Assembly: GCA_947623745.1 (NCBI GenBank)
Contig: CANQHN010000007.1
Location: 1-64,000, forward strand
From: an uncultured Oscillospiraceae bacterium
Lineage (GTDB): Bacteria; Bacillota; Clostridia; Oscillospirales; Oscillospiraceae
Length of the DNA: 64,000 nt
Direction of reading: 5' to 3'
The position numbers and the translations under genes are program-made. The notes under the pieces were generated by a model. It made no database searches and was not told the origin of the DNA. It was given only the letters and a program-made list of their open reading frames with translations. Below are positions 44,684 through 52,419 of the stretch, one piece after another (the stretch's first letter is position 1; each line of letters opens with the position of its first letter).

Positions 44684-46033
44684 ATGCATGAAAACTATGA
44701 GCTCGACCAGCTGGTAGAGCTGGTGGAGCAGAAGCAGTTCCGCCGCCTGCGGGAGCTGCTGTCCGAGATGAACGAGGTGGATATCGCCGAGTTCCTGGAC
44801 GAACTGGACGTGGAGCGGGCCACCCTGGTCTTTCGCCTGCTGCCCAAGGAGCTGGCGGCGGAGGTGTTCGCCTACCTGGAGAACACCGACAACCAGGAGA
44901 AGCTCATCGGCGCGCTGAGCGACAAAGAGCTGCGGGAGGTGCTGGACGAGCTGTACCTGGACGACACGGTGGACCTGATTGAGGACATGCCCGCCAACGT
45001 GGTGTCCCGTATCCTGAGCAACACCGACGCCTCCACCCGCAGCCAGATCAACCAGCTGCTCAACTACCCCAAGGACTCCGCCGGCTCCCTGATGACCACG
45101 GAGTTCGTGTACCTGCACCCGGACGACACGGTGCAGGAGTCCTTTGCCCGCATCCGGCAGGTGGGCCTGGACAAGGAGACGGTCTACACCTGCTACGTCA
45201 CCGAGCACCGCATCCTGGTTGGGGTGGTGACGGTGAAGCGTCTGCTGCTGTCCGCCTACGAGACCCGCATCCGGGACATCATGGAGGACAACATCCTCTC
45301 GGTGAACACCCACGAGGACAAGGAGGACGTGGCCCAGCTGTTCAGCCGCTACGACCTGACCGCCATCCCTGTGGTGGACAACGACAACCGGCTGGTGGGC
45401 ATCATCACCGTGGACGACGCCATCGACGTCATGGAGGACGAGGCCACCGAGGATATCGAGAAGATGGCCGCCATCCTGCCCACCGACAAGTCCTACTTCC
45501 AGACCGGCGTGTTCGAGACCTGGCAGCACCGCATCCCCTGGCTGCTGCTGCTGATGATCTCCGCCACCTTCACCGGCACCATCCTGGGCTTCTTCGAGGA
45601 GGCTCTGGCCGCCAACGCCGCCCTGACCCTGTTCATCCCCATGCTCATGGACACCGGCGGCAACTCCGGCTCCCAGTCCTCCGTCACCATCATCCGCGCC
45701 ATGTCCCTGGGGGACATCGAGTTCTCCGACTGGTTCCGGGTCATCTGGAAGGAGCTGCGGGTGGCCTTCCTGTGCGCCACCACCCTGTCGGCGGTGGTCT
45801 TTGCCAAGGTCATCGTCATCGACCGGAAGAGCACCACCGTGGCGCTGGTGGTCTCCCTCACCATCCTGGGCACCATCATCATCGCCAAGCTGGTGGGCTG
45901 CACCCTGCCCATGCTGGCCAAGCGGCTGGGGTTCGACCCGGCGGTGATGGCCTCCCCCTTCATCACCACCGTGGTGGACGCCCTGTCCCTGCTCATCTAC
46001 TTCGCCGTCGCCACCCGGATCCTGCATCTTTGA
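44684..46033 (+). CDS. mgtE: Magnesium transporter MgtE
   Basis: 449 aa. The N-terminal superhelical domain (about 1-130) has the DIAEFLDEL repeats. Two CBS domains (about 135-255) follow, with YLHPDDTVQESFARIRQ and LTAIPVVDNDNRLVGIITVDDAIDV, then a linking plug helix and five membrane helices with FIPMLMDTGGNSGSQSS. The cytosolic domains sense Mg2+ and gate the dimeric channel. The gene is preceded by its leader switch and followed by a strong terminator. Confidence 0.97.
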   Translation: MHENYELDQLVELVEQKQFRRLRELLSEMNEVDIAEFLDELDVERATLVFRLLPKELAAEVFAYLENTDNQEKLIGALSDKELREVLDELYLDDTVDLIEDMPANVVSRILSNTDASTRSQINQLLNYPKDSAGSLMTTEFVYLHPDDTVQESFARIRQVGLDKETVYTCYVTEHRILVGVVTVKRLLLSAYETRIRDIMEDNILSVNTHEDKEDVAQLFSRYDLTAIPVVDNDNRLVGIITVDDAIDVMEDEATEDIEKMAAILPTDKSYFQTGVFETWQHRIPWLLLLMISATFTGTILGFFEEALAANAALTLFIPMLMDTGGNSGSQSSVTIIRAMSLGDIEFSDWFRVIWKELRVAFLCATTLSAVVFAKVIVIDRKSTTVALVVSLTILGTIIIAKLVGCTLPMLAKRLGFDPAVMASPFITTVVDALSLLIYFAVATRILHL

Positions 46034-46035
46034 TG

Positions 46036-46072
46036 AAAGCCCCGCCGCACACTGCGCGGCGGGGCTTTTCTG
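46036..46072 (+). terminator. Terminator of mgtE
   Basis: AAAGCCCCGCCGC and GCGGCGGGGCTTT with a 7-nt loop and a T-tract. Confidence 0.92.
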
Positions 46073-46165
46073 CGCGCAAATTTTTCCACGTGATTTTTCC
46101 CGCCCCGCGGGCACACTTGCCCTGTATGCAGTTGAACAGTTCTGCGGGGAAAGGCGGGGCGGGAA

Positions 46166-46909
46166 GTGCGGTGGAAAAAAAGAGCTCTGGCGCTGATGCT
46201 GGTTCTGGCCTGCCTGCTGCCCAGGCGGGAGTCCGTCCCCGCCGGGGGCCGGGCAACCGTGGAGATCGGGGAAACGCCGCCCACGGTGGCCATCACCTTC
46301 GACGACGGCCCCAAGGCCTCCACCACAGCCCGTCTGCTGGACGAGCTGGCTCTGCGGGAGGTGCCGGCCACCTTCTTTCTTGTGGGCAGGGAGATCGCCG
46401 ACAACGAGGAGCTGGTCCGCCGCATGGCCCGGGAGGGGCACCAGATCGGGGTCCACTCCTACGCCCACATCCGCCTCACCGGCCTGTCCCGCTCCGATTT
46501 CGACGCCGACGTGGGCCGGGAGCGCGCCCAGCTCTCCAGTCTGCTGGGGGAGGGTGAGTTCTGGCTGCGCCCCCCCTACGGCTGGGCAGACTCCACGGTG
46601 CAGGCCCGGGCCGGCGCCCCCATCGTCATGTGGTCCGTGGACACGGAGGACTGGAAATACCGGGACGCCGGGCACATCGCCGGCGCCGTGCTGGGGCAGG
46701 TGCAGGACGGGGACATCATCCTCTTCCACGACATCTATGACAGCTCCGTGGACGGGGCTATCCAGGTGGTGGACGCCCTGCTGGCCCGGGGGTACTGCTT
46801 CGCCACTGTGGAGCAGCTGCTCGCCCTGAAGGGCATCCGGGCGGAAAACGGCACCGTCTACCGCTCCGCCCGGCCGGAGGGGATATTCAAAACGTGGGAC
46901 TTCCAATAA
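46166..46909 (+). CDS. Secreted polysaccharide deacetylase
   Basis: 247 aa. An N-terminal hydrophobic signal follows the basic start. The NodB-homology domain has TFDDGPK (catalytic Asp and metal Asp), HSYAH (metal His pair), RPPYG, WSVDTEDW and ILFHDIY, the full motif set of CE4 enzymes. It removes acetyl groups from peptidoglycan or a related glycan outside the cell. The start is GTG 46166; there is no better ATG in frame. Confidence 0.93.
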   Translation: MRWKKRALALMLVLACLLPRRESVPAGGRATVEIGETPPTVAITFDDGPKASTTARLLDELALREVPATFFLVGREIADNEELVRRMAREGHQIGVHSYAHIRLTGLSRSDFDADVGRERAQLSSLLGEGEFWLRPPYGWADSTVQARAGAPIVMWSVDTEDWKYRDAGHIAGAVLGQVQDGDIILFHDIYDSSVDGAIQVVDALLARGYCFATVEQLLALKGIRAENGTVYRSARPEGIFKTWDFQ

Positions 46910-46911
46910 AA

Positions 46912-46940
46912 ACCGGCCGCCCATCGGACGGCCGGTCTGT
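46912..46940. terminator. Hairpin between converging genes
   Basis: ACCGGCCG (46912-46919) and CGGCCGGT (46929-46936). It has an A-run before and little T after, so it acts mainly for the minus strand gene at 46950. Confidence 0.6.
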
Positions 46941-46949
46941 CGTATCTGG

Positions 46950-48146
46950 TCAGCGGACCAGCAGCTTTTTCATGCCCTCCTCCAGACCCTCCACGGTCAG
47001 GGGGTACATGGGGAACACCTGTCCGATGGCGTCGTAGGTGCGGGACCAGTACTCGCCCCAGGTGGGGCGGTCGCCGGGGTTGAGCCATATCGCGTGGGCG
47101 TAGCGCTCCCGCAGGAGCGTCAGCCACTCCATCCCGGAGCGCCGGGCGCTCTGCCCGCCGGCCGTCCAGTAGTTGAAGGCGGTGGACAGCTCGTGAGGGG
47201 ACATCTGGGCGTCGCCCACGAAGATGACCTTGTAGTCGCTGGGGATGTTGGACAGCACCCACTCGGTGGACACCGTGTTCACCGGCTTCAAGGTCGGGTC
47301 GGTGTACAGCCGGGAGTAGACGCAGTTGTGGAAGTAGTACACCTTCAAATCCTTGAAGTGGCCTGTCTTGCTCACCGCCTGGAACAGGGCGGAGCACAGG
47401 GTGCTGTAATACTCCATGGAGCCGCCGGAGTCCATGAGCAGCAGCACCTTCACGGTGTTCTGCCGGGGTCTCTTGTAGCGCACCTTCAAGGTGCCGCCGT
47501 TGTTGCAGGTGTCCTTGATGGTGTTGTCCACATCGAACTCGGTGGCGGGCAGGTCCACCAGGCCGGAGAACTGCCGCAGATGCCGCAGGGCCACCTGGAA
47601 CTGCCGGGTGTCCAGGGTGTTGTCGTTGCGGAAGTCCCGGAACCGGCGCTCCCCGGCCACCCGGAAGGCCCGCTTGCCGCCCCCCTCGCCGCCCACCCGG
47701 ATGCCGTTGGGGGACATGCCGGAGTTGCCAAAGACGGACATGCCGTGGGTTCCCACCCAGTAGTTGCCGCAGTTGTGCTGCTCCCGCTGCTCGTTCATCC
47801 GCTCGGCGAACATCTGCTCGATCTCCGTCTCGCTGAGCAGCTCGTTGAGCTCGGCCTGCTGCTCGTCGAAAGCGCCCTGGAGGGCGTCCGGCCGGTCCAG
47901 CCAGTCCAGCAACTCCTGGGACACCTCCTGCTCGAACTTCACGTCCTTGAAGTACTCCAGGAAGCAGCGGTCAAAGCGGTCGAAGTCTGCCTCCGACTTC
48001 ACCAGCAGCGCGCGGCACAGGTGGTAAAACCCGGTGAGGCTGGCCTGGGCCAGACCTTTGTCAATGGCCTCCTGGAGAGCCATCCACTCGGTCATGGACA
48101 CCTTCAGCCCGTACATGCGCAGCAAATACAGAAAATCACTGAACAT
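46950..48146 (-). CDS. VWA-domain protein (CoxE-like)
   Basis: 398 aa. A helical N-terminal domain of about 150 residues, a linker rich in Gly and Arg, then a von Willebrand factor A domain with the MIDAS motif DSGGS and the later FVGDAQMSP. Such proteins act with MoxR ATPases in metal insertion or protein remodelling. It starts 4 nt after the MoxR gene stop, with GGAAGTG overlapping that gene end. The substrate complex is unknown. Confidence 0.9.
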   Translation of the reverse strand: MFSDFLYLLRMYGLKVSMTEWMALQEAIDKGLAQASLTGFYHLCRALLVKSEADFDRFDRCFLEYFKDVKFEQEVSQELLDWLDRPDALQGAFDEQQAELNELLSETEIEQMFAERMNEQREQHNCGNYWVGTHGMSVFGNSGMSPNGIRVGGEGGGKRAFRVAGERRFRDFRNDNTLDTRQFQVALRHLRQFSGLVDLPATEFDVDNTIKDTCNNGGTLKVRYKRPRQNTVKVLLLMDSGGSMEYYSTLCSALFQAVSKTGHFKDLKVYYFHNCVYSRLYTDPTLKPVNTVSTEWVLSNIPSDYKVIFVGDAQMSPHELSTAFNYWTAGGQSARRSGMEWLTLLRERYAHAIWLNPGDRPTWGEYWSRTYDAIGQVFPMYPLTVEGLEEGMKKLLVR

Positions 48147-48149
48147 AGG

Positions 48150-48962
48150 TCACTTCCAATTTTTACGCAGCGCGTCGATGTCCTCGTTCTTTTTCAGGAG
48201 CACCCCCAGGTAGGGCACCTCGGCCACCACCCGGCTGGGGTCGTAGCCGCCGTGCATCAGGGCCTGGAGCCAGTCGATGATCTCGCTGGTGGAGGGCTTC
48301 TTCTTGATCTGGGGCAGGGCGCGGATCTTGTAGAAGGCCTCCAGCACCTGGTCCAGCAGGTGCTGGTCCAGCTCGTCGAAGTGGACCTTCACGATCTCCT
48401 CCATCAAATCCCGGTCGGGGAACTCGATGTAGTGGAACACGCACCGGCGCAGGAAGGCGTCGGGCAGCTCCTTCTCGGCGTTGGAGGTGATGATGACGAT
48501 GGGGCGGTGCTTTGCGGTGACGGTGCGGCCCGTCTCCGGGATGTGGAACTCCATGCGGTCCAGCTCCCACAGCAGGTCGTTGGGGAACTCCAGGTCGGCC
48601 TTGTCGATCTCGTCGATGAGGAGGATGACCTGCTCGTCGGCGGTAAAGGCGTCGCCCAGCTTGCCCAGGTGGACATACTTCTCGATGTCGTCCACGCCCT
48701 CGCCGCCGAACTGGCTGTCGTACAGGCGCTGCACCACGTCGTAGACGTACAGGCCGTCCTGGGCCTTGGTGGTGGACTTGATGTTCCAGATGATCAGCCG
48801 CTTGCCCAGGGACTTGGCGATGGCCTCGGCCAGCACGGTCTTGCCGGTGCCCGGCTCGCCCTTGATGAGCAGGGGTTTCTGGAGCACCATGGCGATGTTC
48901 ACTGCCCGCATCAGCTCCTCGGAGGCCACATAGTCCCGGCTGCCCTTGAATACTTCGCTCAT
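48150..48962 (-). CDS. MoxR-family AAA+ ATPase
   Basis: 270 aa. Walker A is GEPGTGKT, Walker B is VILLIDEIDKAD, sensor 1 lies in IIITSNAEKELPDAFLRRC with the Arg finger, and a winged lid ends the protein. It remodels or activates partners together with the VWA protein encoded just after it. ATG 48962 has GGAAGG upstream. Confidence 0.92.
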   Translation of the reverse strand: MSEVFKGSRDYVASEELMRAVNIAMVLQKPLLIKGEPGTGKTVLAEAIAKSLGKRLIIWNIKSTTKAQDGLYVYDVVQRLYDSQFGGEGVDDIEKYVHLGKLGDAFTADEQVILLIDEIDKADLEFPNDLLWELDRMEFHIPETGRTVTAKHRPIVIITSNAEKELPDAFLRRCVFHYIEFPDRDLMEEIVKVHFDELDQHLLDQVLEAFYKIRALPQIKKKPSTSEIIDWLQALMHGGYDPSRVVAEVPYLGVLLKKNEDIDALRKNWK

Positions 48963-49172
48963 AATAAAAATCCTTCCCGGCCCGTCTGGGCCCATGTTGA
49001 TAAAGTTTGTATTAAATTTTATCTGGTTTTCCCCGCAAATGCAACCCTTTCCCGGGAATTTTACAAAAAATGAACCCGGGCCCTTGCGGAGAGGGCGGCG
49101 GGTGTGCTATCCTTGGGGAGAACGGAAGCCAAAACTGGGCGCGGCCTTTGCCGCGGCGGAGGGAGAGCGGTC

Positions 49173-49340
49173 ATGATCAACTACATCGCCCCGATCCTGC
49201 TGGCGCTGGCGGTGATCGGCATCCCGGTGGCCATCCTGCTGTGCAACGACTACGGGAAGAAGCGGGGCTGCGGCCGGGGCTGCGCCACCTGCGGCAACCG
49301 GGACATCTGCTACCGGGGCCAGAAGAAGCAGAAAAGTTAA
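49173..49340 (+). CDS. FeoB-associated Cys-rich membrane protein
   Basis: 55 aa: one N-terminal membrane helix (about 5-23), then a Cys cluster CGRGCATCGNRDIC, typical of the small P12-like proteins found beside feoB. They are thought to aid ferrous iron uptake or redox chemistry at the membrane. No feoA or feoB lies nearby, so it is an orphan copy. GGAGGGAG precedes the ATG and a terminator follows at once. Confidence 0.82.
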   Translation: MINYIAPILLALAVIGIPVAILLCNDYGKKRGCGRGCATCGNRDICYRGQKKQKS

Positions 49341-49341
49341 A

Positions 49342-49374
49342 AAAACCGTCCTGCCAGCGGCAGGACGGTTTTTT
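49342..49374. terminator. Bidirectional terminator between the Cys-rich peptide and secG
   Basis: AAAACCGTCCTGCC and GGCAGGACGGTTTT with a 3-nt loop. The T-run follows on the plus strand and the mirrored run serves secG on the minus strand. Confidence 0.9.
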
Positions 49375-49387
49375 CCGCTTTCTCTGT

Positions 49388-49618
49388 TTACACCAGGCTG
49401 ATGATGAGGGCCAGCACCATAAAGGCGATGGCGACCCACTTGGTCAGCTTGGCCAGCTTGGCGTCCAGGCTCTTGGCCTTGTTCTTGGACAGGAAGGTGT
49501 CGGCGCCGCCGGCGATGGCGCCGGACAGGCCGGCGCTCTTGCCGGACTGGAGCATCACGATCGCGATCAGGGCTATGTCACACACGACCAGGATAACGGA
49601 CAGGGCGATCTTTAACAT
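49388..49618 (-). CDS. secG: Preprotein translocase subunit SecG
   Basis: 76 aa with two membrane helices and the SecG core MLQSGKSAGLSGAIAGGADTF between them. It assists SecYEG protein export. It has its own promoter (49694-49722) and an AAGGAA-type ribosome site. Confidence 0.95.
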   Translation of the reverse strand: MLKIALSVILVVCDIALIAIVMLQSGKSAGLSGAIAGGADTFLSKNKAKSLDAKLAKLTKWVAIAFMVLALIISLV

Positions 49619-49693
49619 AAAGTCATCGTTCCTTTCAAAGCCCCGCGGGGCGAAAAATCTGATATCGGGCGGACAAGCCCGGATGTAAGTGGT

Positions 49694-49722
49694 ATTTTAA
49701 CACAGCTCTTCGGGGATTGCAA
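49694..49722 (-). promoter_or_regulatory. Promoter of secG
   Basis: On the minus strand TTGCAA (49722-49717), a 17-nt spacer and TAAAAT (49699-49694). Confidence 0.7.
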
Positions 49723-49757
49723 GCACTTTCCGCAAAAACTGCGAAAGTTTTCGCAGG

Positions 49758-50636
49758 TCACACCCCCGTCAGGTCAAACACCGGGGTGTATGCCCGGCTG
49801 GCGCTCCCCTGTTCCTGGCAGAAGCCCTCCAGGCCCAGGTTCCGCATATACTCCTCGGTGGCCCGGGCCTCCCCCCGCCGCAGGGGGCGGTCGATCTCGG
49901 GGAACTCCGCCGCCCGGCCCCAGGGGGTGTACTGGCTCATCAGGGAGAACAGCACCGTCCCCGGCGCGAACTCCGCCGCGACCCAGTCCATCACCCGCTT
50001 GGCCGCCGGGAGCTGGCCGGGCAGCACCAGGTGCCGGACGATGACGCCCCTTTTCAGCAGGCCGTCCTCCCCGAACACGCAGGGGCCGGTCTGCCGCACC
50101 ATCTCCCGGATGGCGGCCGCAGCCACCTCCGGGTAGTCCGGCGCGGCGGAGTAGCGCCGGGCCGGCTCGGCGTCCAGATATTTCAGGTCCGGGAGGTAGA
50201 TGTGGATCTTCCCCTCCAGGGAGCGCAGGGTCTCCACCCGGTCATAGCCGCCGGAGTTCCACACCGCCGGCACGGGCAGGGGGTACCGCTCCAGCAGCTC
50301 CCACACCACGTGGGCGTAGTGGGTGGGGTTGACGAAGTTGATATTGTGGGCCCCCTGGGCGACGAGCTCCCCGCTGATCTCCCCCAGGCGCTCCACTGTG
50401 ACGGCCTTTCCAAAGTCCCGGTGGCTGATCTCCTCGTTCTGGCAGAAGACACAGCCCAGGCTGCACCCGGAGAAAAAGATAGTGCCCGAGCCGTTTTTGC
50501 CAGAGATGGGCGGCTCCTCCCACTGGTGCAGGGCGGCCCGGGCCACCACCGGGGCGGCGGGCATCCGGCAGTAGCCGCTCCCCGCGGTCCAGGTGCGCTG
50601 GGCCCCGCACTTCCGGGGACAAAGGGTACAGATCAC
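49758..50636 (-). CDS. Radical SAM protein (PflA/YfkB-like activase)
   Basis: 292 aa. CTLCPRKC at the start is a Cys pair typical of the PflA-like group AmmeMemoRadiSam/YfkB. The radical SAM cluster motif is FFSGCSLGCVFCQ, and a TIM-barrel with NFVNPTHY and PDLKY follows. GTG 50636 is chosen because relatives start near the Cys pair and GGGGAGG lies just before it. A TTG at 50657 would overlap mutY. The target enzyme is not known. It is coupled to mutY. Confidence 0.85.
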   Translation of the reverse strand: MICTLCPRKCGAQRTWTAGSGYCRMPAAPVVARAALHQWEEPPISGKNGSGTIFFSGCSLGCVFCQNEEISHRDFGKAVTVERLGEISGELVAQGAHNINFVNPTHYAHVVWELLERYPLPVPAVWNSGGYDRVETLRSLEGKIHIYLPDLKYLDAEPARRYSAAPDYPEVAAAAIREMVRQTGPCVFGEDGLLKRGVIVRHLVLPGQLPAAKRVMDWVAAEFAPGTVLFSLMSQYTPWGRAAEFPEIDRPLRRGEARATEEYMRNLGLEGFCQEQGSASRAYTPVFDLTGV

Positions 50637-50649
50637 AGGCCTCCCCCTC

Positions 50650-51699
50650 TCAGTCAAAATAGCCCAGCCGCTCCAGCACCTTGTCCCGGAACGCCTGGAA
50701 CGCGTTCGGCACGGCGTAGTCCCGCTCCAGCTCCTTCCGGCCGGCCCACACCCAGCCCTCGGGGAGAGCGCCGTCCGCCGCCTCCACCGCCAGGCCGGTC
50801 ATGTGCCACTCGATGTGGGTGAAGATATGCTTCCCCGTCCCGGCGGAACAGCTGGCCGCCGGGGTGATCCCCCACCGCTCCAGGGCGCCGGCGGCGGGGG
50901 CCGGCTCGTTGGGGAACTCCCACAGCCCGGCCAGCAGGCCCCGCTTCGGCCGGCGGCGCAGAGCCACCCGGCCCCCGTAAAAAATCAGGAACACGGTGCG
51001 CTCCTCCACCCGCCGCGCCTTTTTCGCCGCCTTCACAGGCAGCTCCCCGGTGCGGTCCTCCCGATAAGCGGCGCAGAACCCCGCCGCCGGGCAGCGGTCG
51101 CACAGGGGCGCGCCGTTGGGAAGGCAGACGGTGGCCCCCAGGTCCATCATGGCCTGGTTGAAGGTCCCCGGCGCGCGGACGGGGATGATCTCCGCCAGGG
51201 CGGCGGTCACCTTCCGCTTCATGGCGGGGGAGGTGATGTCCCCGTCGTCCCCGGCGATCCGGGCCGCCACCCGCAGCGCGTTGCCGTCCACCGCCGGGAT
51301 GCTCTGGCCGAAGGCGATGGAGGCCACCGCCCCCGCGGTGTAGTCCCCCACCCCGGGCAGGGCGCGGATCTCCTCGTAGCGGCTGGGGAACACCCCGCCG
51401 TACCGCTCCACGATCAGCCGGGCGGCTTTTTGCAGGTTCCGGGCCCGGCTGTAATAGCCCAGGCCCTGCCAAAGCTTCATCAGCGCGTCCTCGGGCACGG
51501 CGGCCAGGTCGGCCACGGTGGGCAGCGCGTCCATAAACCGGCGGTAATACCCCAGCACCGCCGCCACCCGGGTCTGCTGGAGCATGATCTCCGACACCCA
51601 CACCTGGTAGGGCGTGGGGTCCTTCCGCCAGGGCAGGTCCCGGGAGTTCTCCCGATACCACTCCAGCAGCGGCACCGCCAGCTGTTCCAGACCGTCCAT
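50650..51699 (-). CDS. mutY: A/G-specific adenine glycosylase MutY
   Basis: 349 aa. The helix-hairpin-helix GPD region reads LPGVGDYTAGAVASIAFG with the catalytic Asp in VDGNALRV. The [4Fe-4S] loop has CDRCPAAGFC, and the C-terminal NUDIX-like domain recognises 8-oxoG. It removes adenine opposite 8-oxoguanine. ATG 51699 is chosen (AGAGGGGGCGG upstream); the upstream in-frame extension has no family match. Confidence 0.95.
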   Translation of the reverse strand: MDGLEQLAVPLLEWYRENSRDLPWRKDPTPYQVWVSEIMLQQTRVAAVLGYYRRFMDALPTVADLAAVPEDALMKLWQGLGYYSRARNLQKAARLIVERYGGVFPSRYEEIRALPGVGDYTAGAVASIAFGQSIPAVDGNALRVAARIAGDDGDITSPAMKRKVTAALAEIIPVRAPGTFNQAMMDLGATVCLPNGAPLCDRCPAAGFCAAYREDRTGELPVKAAKKARRVEERTVFLIFYGGRVALRRRPKRGLLAGLWEFPNEPAPAAGALERWGITPAASCSAGTGKHIFTHIEWHMTGLAVEAADGALPEGWVWAGRKELERDYAVPNAFQAFRDKVLERLGYFD

Positions 51700-51948
51700 C
51701 TCGCCGCCCCCTCTCTGGAGGGCATTATACACGACAGCGGCGGAAAAGGCAACCTGGAACCGGCTTGGCATAAGCAAACAGCTATATGACATATAATCCT
51801 TTTCGGGATAGCAGAGGCGGAGGGAGAATGTTAAAATTTTAACTGGCAGAGGGAGTACCCTGCGGATGTTGGCGGCGTTCGCCGGGCGGCTCACCTGTCC
51901 AGTTTTCATTGTGGTCCGACCATACCTATCCTTCCTTCCATCCTAAAG

Positions 51949-51984
51949 AAAACCGGCGTCCCGAGAGGGACGCCGGTTTTCTTT
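51949..51984 (-). terminator. Terminator after the C_GCAxxG_C_C gene
   Basis: AAAACCGGCGTCCC and its complement with a GAGA loop; U-runs on both sides. It ends the recG-C_GCAxxG transcript on the minus strand. The 250 nt between it and mutY holds no gene. Confidence 0.9.
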
Positions 51985-51998
51985 CCCGGACCGCCGCG

Positions 51999-52385
51999 TT
52001 ATTTCCCGCTCTCCAGCTCGTCCAGGGCCTGGACCATCTCGAACACCAGGCCGTCGCAGTGGGCCTTGCGGGGGATGCCCTGCTCGTGGGAGGTCCGGAG
52101 CAGGGTGGCACAGTCCAGGGCCCCGTGGCCCTGCCGCACCTGCTTCAAAAGGGCGGCGGACTGCTCCTCGCCGTATCCCAGCATCCCCAGCACCATCAGC
52201 GCGCCGGTGACGGCGCCGCAGGTCGAGCCGTGGCGCATCCCGGAGCCGAAGTGGGCGCCTAGGTTTTTCGCCTGCTCCTCGCTCAGACCCATCTCCCGGG
52301 CGAAGGGGATGAGCACCGACTGGGCGCAGTTGTAGTGCACCTGCGTGTCCGCCCGCAGGGCGCGGGCCTTCTCCATGTGATCCAT
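51999..52385 (-). CDS. C_GCAxxG_C_C family redox-type protein
   Basis: 128 aa with the family pattern: NCAQSV, then GSGMRHGSTCGAVTGALMVLG and two later Cys (LDCATLL, AHCDGL). This family of small Cys proteins from anaerobes is often found near redox enzymes; its role is unproven. It lies 34 nt after recG and shares its strand. Confidence 0.88.
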   Translation of the reverse strand: MDHMEKARALRADTQVHYNCAQSVLIPFAREMGLSEEQAKNLGAHFGSGMRHGSTCGAVTGALMVLGMLGYGEEQSAALLKQVRQGHGALDCATLLRTSHEQGIPRKAHCDGLVFEMVQALDELESGK

Positions 52386-52419
52386 ATCAAAAACTCCTTT
52401 CTCTTTTTCGGGCTGTGCT

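Noticed and set aside
50636-50657. TTG 50657 as the radical SAM start
   Set aside because: It would overlap the mutY end, while GTG 50636 matches the usual N-terminus and has a better ribosome site.
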